DNA of 10,375 bases from Ginkgo biloba. Its lineage: Eukaryota > Streptophyta > Ginkgoopsida > Ginkgoales > Ginkgoaceae. Below, piece after piece: positions 9,273 to 10,375 of this stretch. Under the pieces are notes generated by a model, which was not told the DNA's origin, ran no database searches, and was given only the letters and a program-made list of their open reading frames with translations. Each line of letters opens with the position of its first letter. The stretch's first letter is position 1. The DNA lies in assembly GCA_024626585.1 (NCBI GenBank), contig JANKJI010000001.1, forward strand, positions 112,708,096 to 112,718,470. Direction: 5' to 3'. The position numbers and the translations under genes were made by a program.

Positions 9273-9566
9273 TTCATCTTGTCCATTCACTTCAGGATAG
9301 TAAGAAATGGATTTTCGATGCCATATATAATATTCCTTGGTGATCTCATCTATGATTTGATTTATGAATGGTGTCTCTCGGTCACTCACCAACTCATGGG
9401 GAACTGCATATCTTGTAAAAATCTCTTCATATAGGAATATTATGGTGTTTTTAGCTGTGGCTTCCATCCTGGTTCTAACTTCTACCCATTTCATACAATC
9501 ATTTGTGCAGACCAAAATATATTGATGACAATTTCTCGAAGGAGGATGGATTGGTCTAATAAAATT
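9273..9566 (-). other. Integrase catalytic core with lost first Asp
   Basis: The DDE core is recognisable. The first position is Asn instead of Asp in KWGLNFIRP (codon 9566-9564), a change that one G-to-A gives. The second Asp is in ELVSDRETPF (codon 9383-9381) and the Glu is in NGQDEVTN (codon 9275-9273). Spacing is 60 residues between the first two and exactly 35 between Asp and Glu, as usual for the family. Without the first Asp the enzyme could not bind its metal ion properly. Confidence 0.85.
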
Positions 9567-9650
9567 GAGTCCCCACTTGTCAAAACATTAAATGGTTATG
9601 ATTGGTTATAGTGGCATGTCACTTGACTTGGAGGGCATACCCATCCTCTG

Positions 9651-9776
9651 ACAGACATTGCAAGATTTGGAAAAGGCAAAAGAATCTTTCAAGAAAGATA
9701 GCTAATAATATCCAGAATTTAGAATTTTCATTGTAGTCCATTGACCTCCATAATGGCCTCCTCCTAGTTTTGAATG
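9651..9776 (-). other. H2C2 integrase zinc finger
   Basis: The two His are in AYHSKLGGGHYGG (codons 9776-9774 and 9755-9753) and the two Cys in SCNVCQRMG (codons 9662-9660 and 9653-9651). All four zinc ligands remain, although a TAG at 9702-9704 replaces the expected Trp after GYY. This N-terminal integrase domain is standard for Ty3/gypsy pol. Confidence 0.85.
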
Positions 9777-10132
9777 ATAGGCCTTTAATATTTTTAGTGC
9801 TTCATCTTCCCTGATGCATTGTCTCAATATTGAATCTGACCCTATCCTATATAAAAATTCCTACTACCATGTATAAAAGATACTATTTTGAATCAAATTT
9901 TCCTTCTTCCCTTTGGTAAAATATTGTGGGAGTACACCAACTACTAGAAAATTTATAATATCTGTACACAGGGAATTTAGGTTGATGCAAGAAACATACA
10001 CGACTAACCTACCCTGCATACTCCAGATCATGCATACAGAGATTTGTTCCAATGAGGAACTGTTGGATGCTCACAGACCAGTGCAAGAATGGCAGCTCAG
10101 CCAACAGAGATGGATTCTTGATGAACAATGAT

Positions 10133-10169
10133 CGATGGGTTTTCTGGATACCGATGGGTTGGGTTCTGG
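10133..10169 (+). repeat. Imperfect tandem repeat
   Basis: CGATGGGTTTTCTGG (10133-10147) is followed after four bases by CGATGGGTTGGGTTCTGG (10152-10169). The second copy has an extra GGG. Confidence 0.6.
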
Positions 10170-10212
10170 CGGTAGCTGGATCCTTTTGTAAATTCTCACG
10201 GGCTTCGGGTGA

Positions 10213-10270
10213 GAGGCGAATCGCCTCGGCTGGCAGGTGGACCGGTTCGCCTCCAAAGCCGTCGCTTTGG
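10213..10270. repeat. Cluster of GC-rich inverted repeats
   Basis: A 15-bp perfect palindrome has arms GAGGCGA (10213-10219) and TCGCCTC (10221-10227) around one A. TTCGCCTC (10246-10253) can pair with GAGGCGAA (10213-10220) instead. A hairpin with arms CCAAAGC (10253-10259) and GCTTTGG (10264-10270) and loop CGTC follows, directly before the T-rich tract. Confidence 0.65.
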
Positions 10271-10360
10271 TTTTGATTTATTTTATTTGATTTTATTTGT
10301 TTGATTTAATTTTATGTCATTTTGTTTAATTTTTTATTTTATTTAATTTACTTGATTTAG
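10271..10360 (+). repeat. T-rich low-complexity tract
   Basis: Irregular repeats of TTTGATTTA, TTTTATTTGA and related units, almost free of C. It lies right after the GC-rich hairpins and may be part of the same LTR-like element. Confidence 0.6.
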
Positions 10361-10375
10361 CTTTAATCTAGGACT

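Larger units (their letters stand above)
4786..10060 (-). mobile_element. 3' half of a decayed minus-strand Ty3/gypsy retrotransposon
   Basis: Read right to left it contains pol (zinc finger, integrase core, integrase C-terminus), a spacer, a long extra ORF, a polypurine tract and the 3' LTR, all in one orientation. The 5' LTR, gag, protease, reverse transcriptase and RNase H are not in the window. The right edge at 10060 is where pol homology is interrupted by unrelated GC-rich sequence, so the rest may lie beyond another insertion. Every coding part has many stops, so the copy is dead. The integrase C-terminal pattern (WHDKHFW, LLYDSKY, NGYRL) belongs to the common plant gypsy type; I do not assign a lineage. 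Confidence 0.75.
8676..10060 (-). pseudogene. pol: Ty3/gypsy pol 3' part: zinc finger, integrase core and C-terminal domain
   Basis: One minus frame (codons starting at position 2 modulo 3) gives continuous similarity over about 460 codons. It starts in the linker after RNase H (DIINFLVVGVLPQYF, LYRIGSDSILRQCIREDEA). The H2C2 zinc finger, the integrase core and the C-terminal domain follow (PFQLVYG, MPIEIEI, WHDKHFW, LLYDSKY, NGYRL), ending at a TAG at 8678-8676. Integrase inserts the cDNA copy into nuclear DNA. About eleven in-frame stops are present, for example at 9864-9866, 9702-9704, 9606-9608, 9159-9161, 8952-8954 and 8742-8744. Most lie where the family has Q, R or W. A local pair of compensating frame changes lies near 9000-9030, where QLDEL is read in another frame. 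RNase H and reverse transcriptase are missing because unrelated sequence starts at 10061. The copy is inactive. Confidence 0.88.
10061..10375. mobile_element. Probable edge of another, younger inserted element (LTR-like start)
   Basis: Pol similarity on the minus strand stops here and the text changes sharply. The block begins TGTTGGATGC, a common LTR-like terminus. It holds about a dozen CpG in 215 bases, whereas CpG is scarce elsewhere in the window. Neither strand gives pol or any known protein; ORFs of 60-75 codons on both strands are unrecognised. The five bases before it, GGAAC (10056-10060), are a candidate half of a target duplication. Orientation and family cannot be told because the element runs off the window. 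Confidence 0.45.

Noticed and set aside
9222-9434. 70-codon plus-strand ORF
   Set aside because: It is a shadow of the integrase core on the opposite strand.
10052-10276. Host gene exon in the GC-rich block (74-codon plus ORF, 61-codon minus ORF)
   Set aside because: Neither translation shows a recognisable domain, splice sites are not evident, and the sharp TG-initiated edge inside pol fits a transposon insertion better.

Overview
The window looks like plant nuclear DNA from a large, repeat-rich genome. It is AT-rich, holds no intact gene, and is built from decayed LTR retrotransposons. The deep decay without removal would fit a gymnosperm or another giant plant genome, but nothing here fixes the species.

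Region 1-3160 is AT-rich and unassigned. It holds one small ORF of doubtful meaning (1083-1268, plus), a nested hairpin (1817-1867), and a stretch (about 1880-3100) that can be read as protein only with very many stops.

Region 3160-4785 appears to be the 5' part of an old plus-strand LTR element: a probable LTR with a 13-bp degenerate tandem array, a poly(A) signal, a possible decayed primer-binding site near 4137-4150, then a Ty3/gypsy-type gag remnant. The gag remnant stops abruptly at about 4785.

Region 4786-10060 is best read as the 3' half of a second, minus-strand Ty3/gypsy element inserted into that gag. From its 5' to its 3' side (right to left in the window) it has the pol segment with H2C2 zinc finger, integrase core and integrase C-terminal domain (10060-8676), a spacer, a long extra ORF of about 950 codons with a central coiled coil (8101-5225), a G-rich polypurine tract (5230-5217), and a 431-bp LTR (5216-4786) with a TATA box. 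All its coding parts carry stops, mostly of the kind that C-to-T change of CAA, CAG, CGA or TGG codons gives. The extra ORF between integrase and the 3' LTR is the most unusual part of the window.

Region 10061-10375 is different in kind. It is GC- and CpG-rich for about 215 bp, then strongly T-rich, and it begins with TGTTGGATGC exactly where pol homology stops. It is probably the end of a third, younger inserted element. No RNA gene, CRISPR array or host gene was found.
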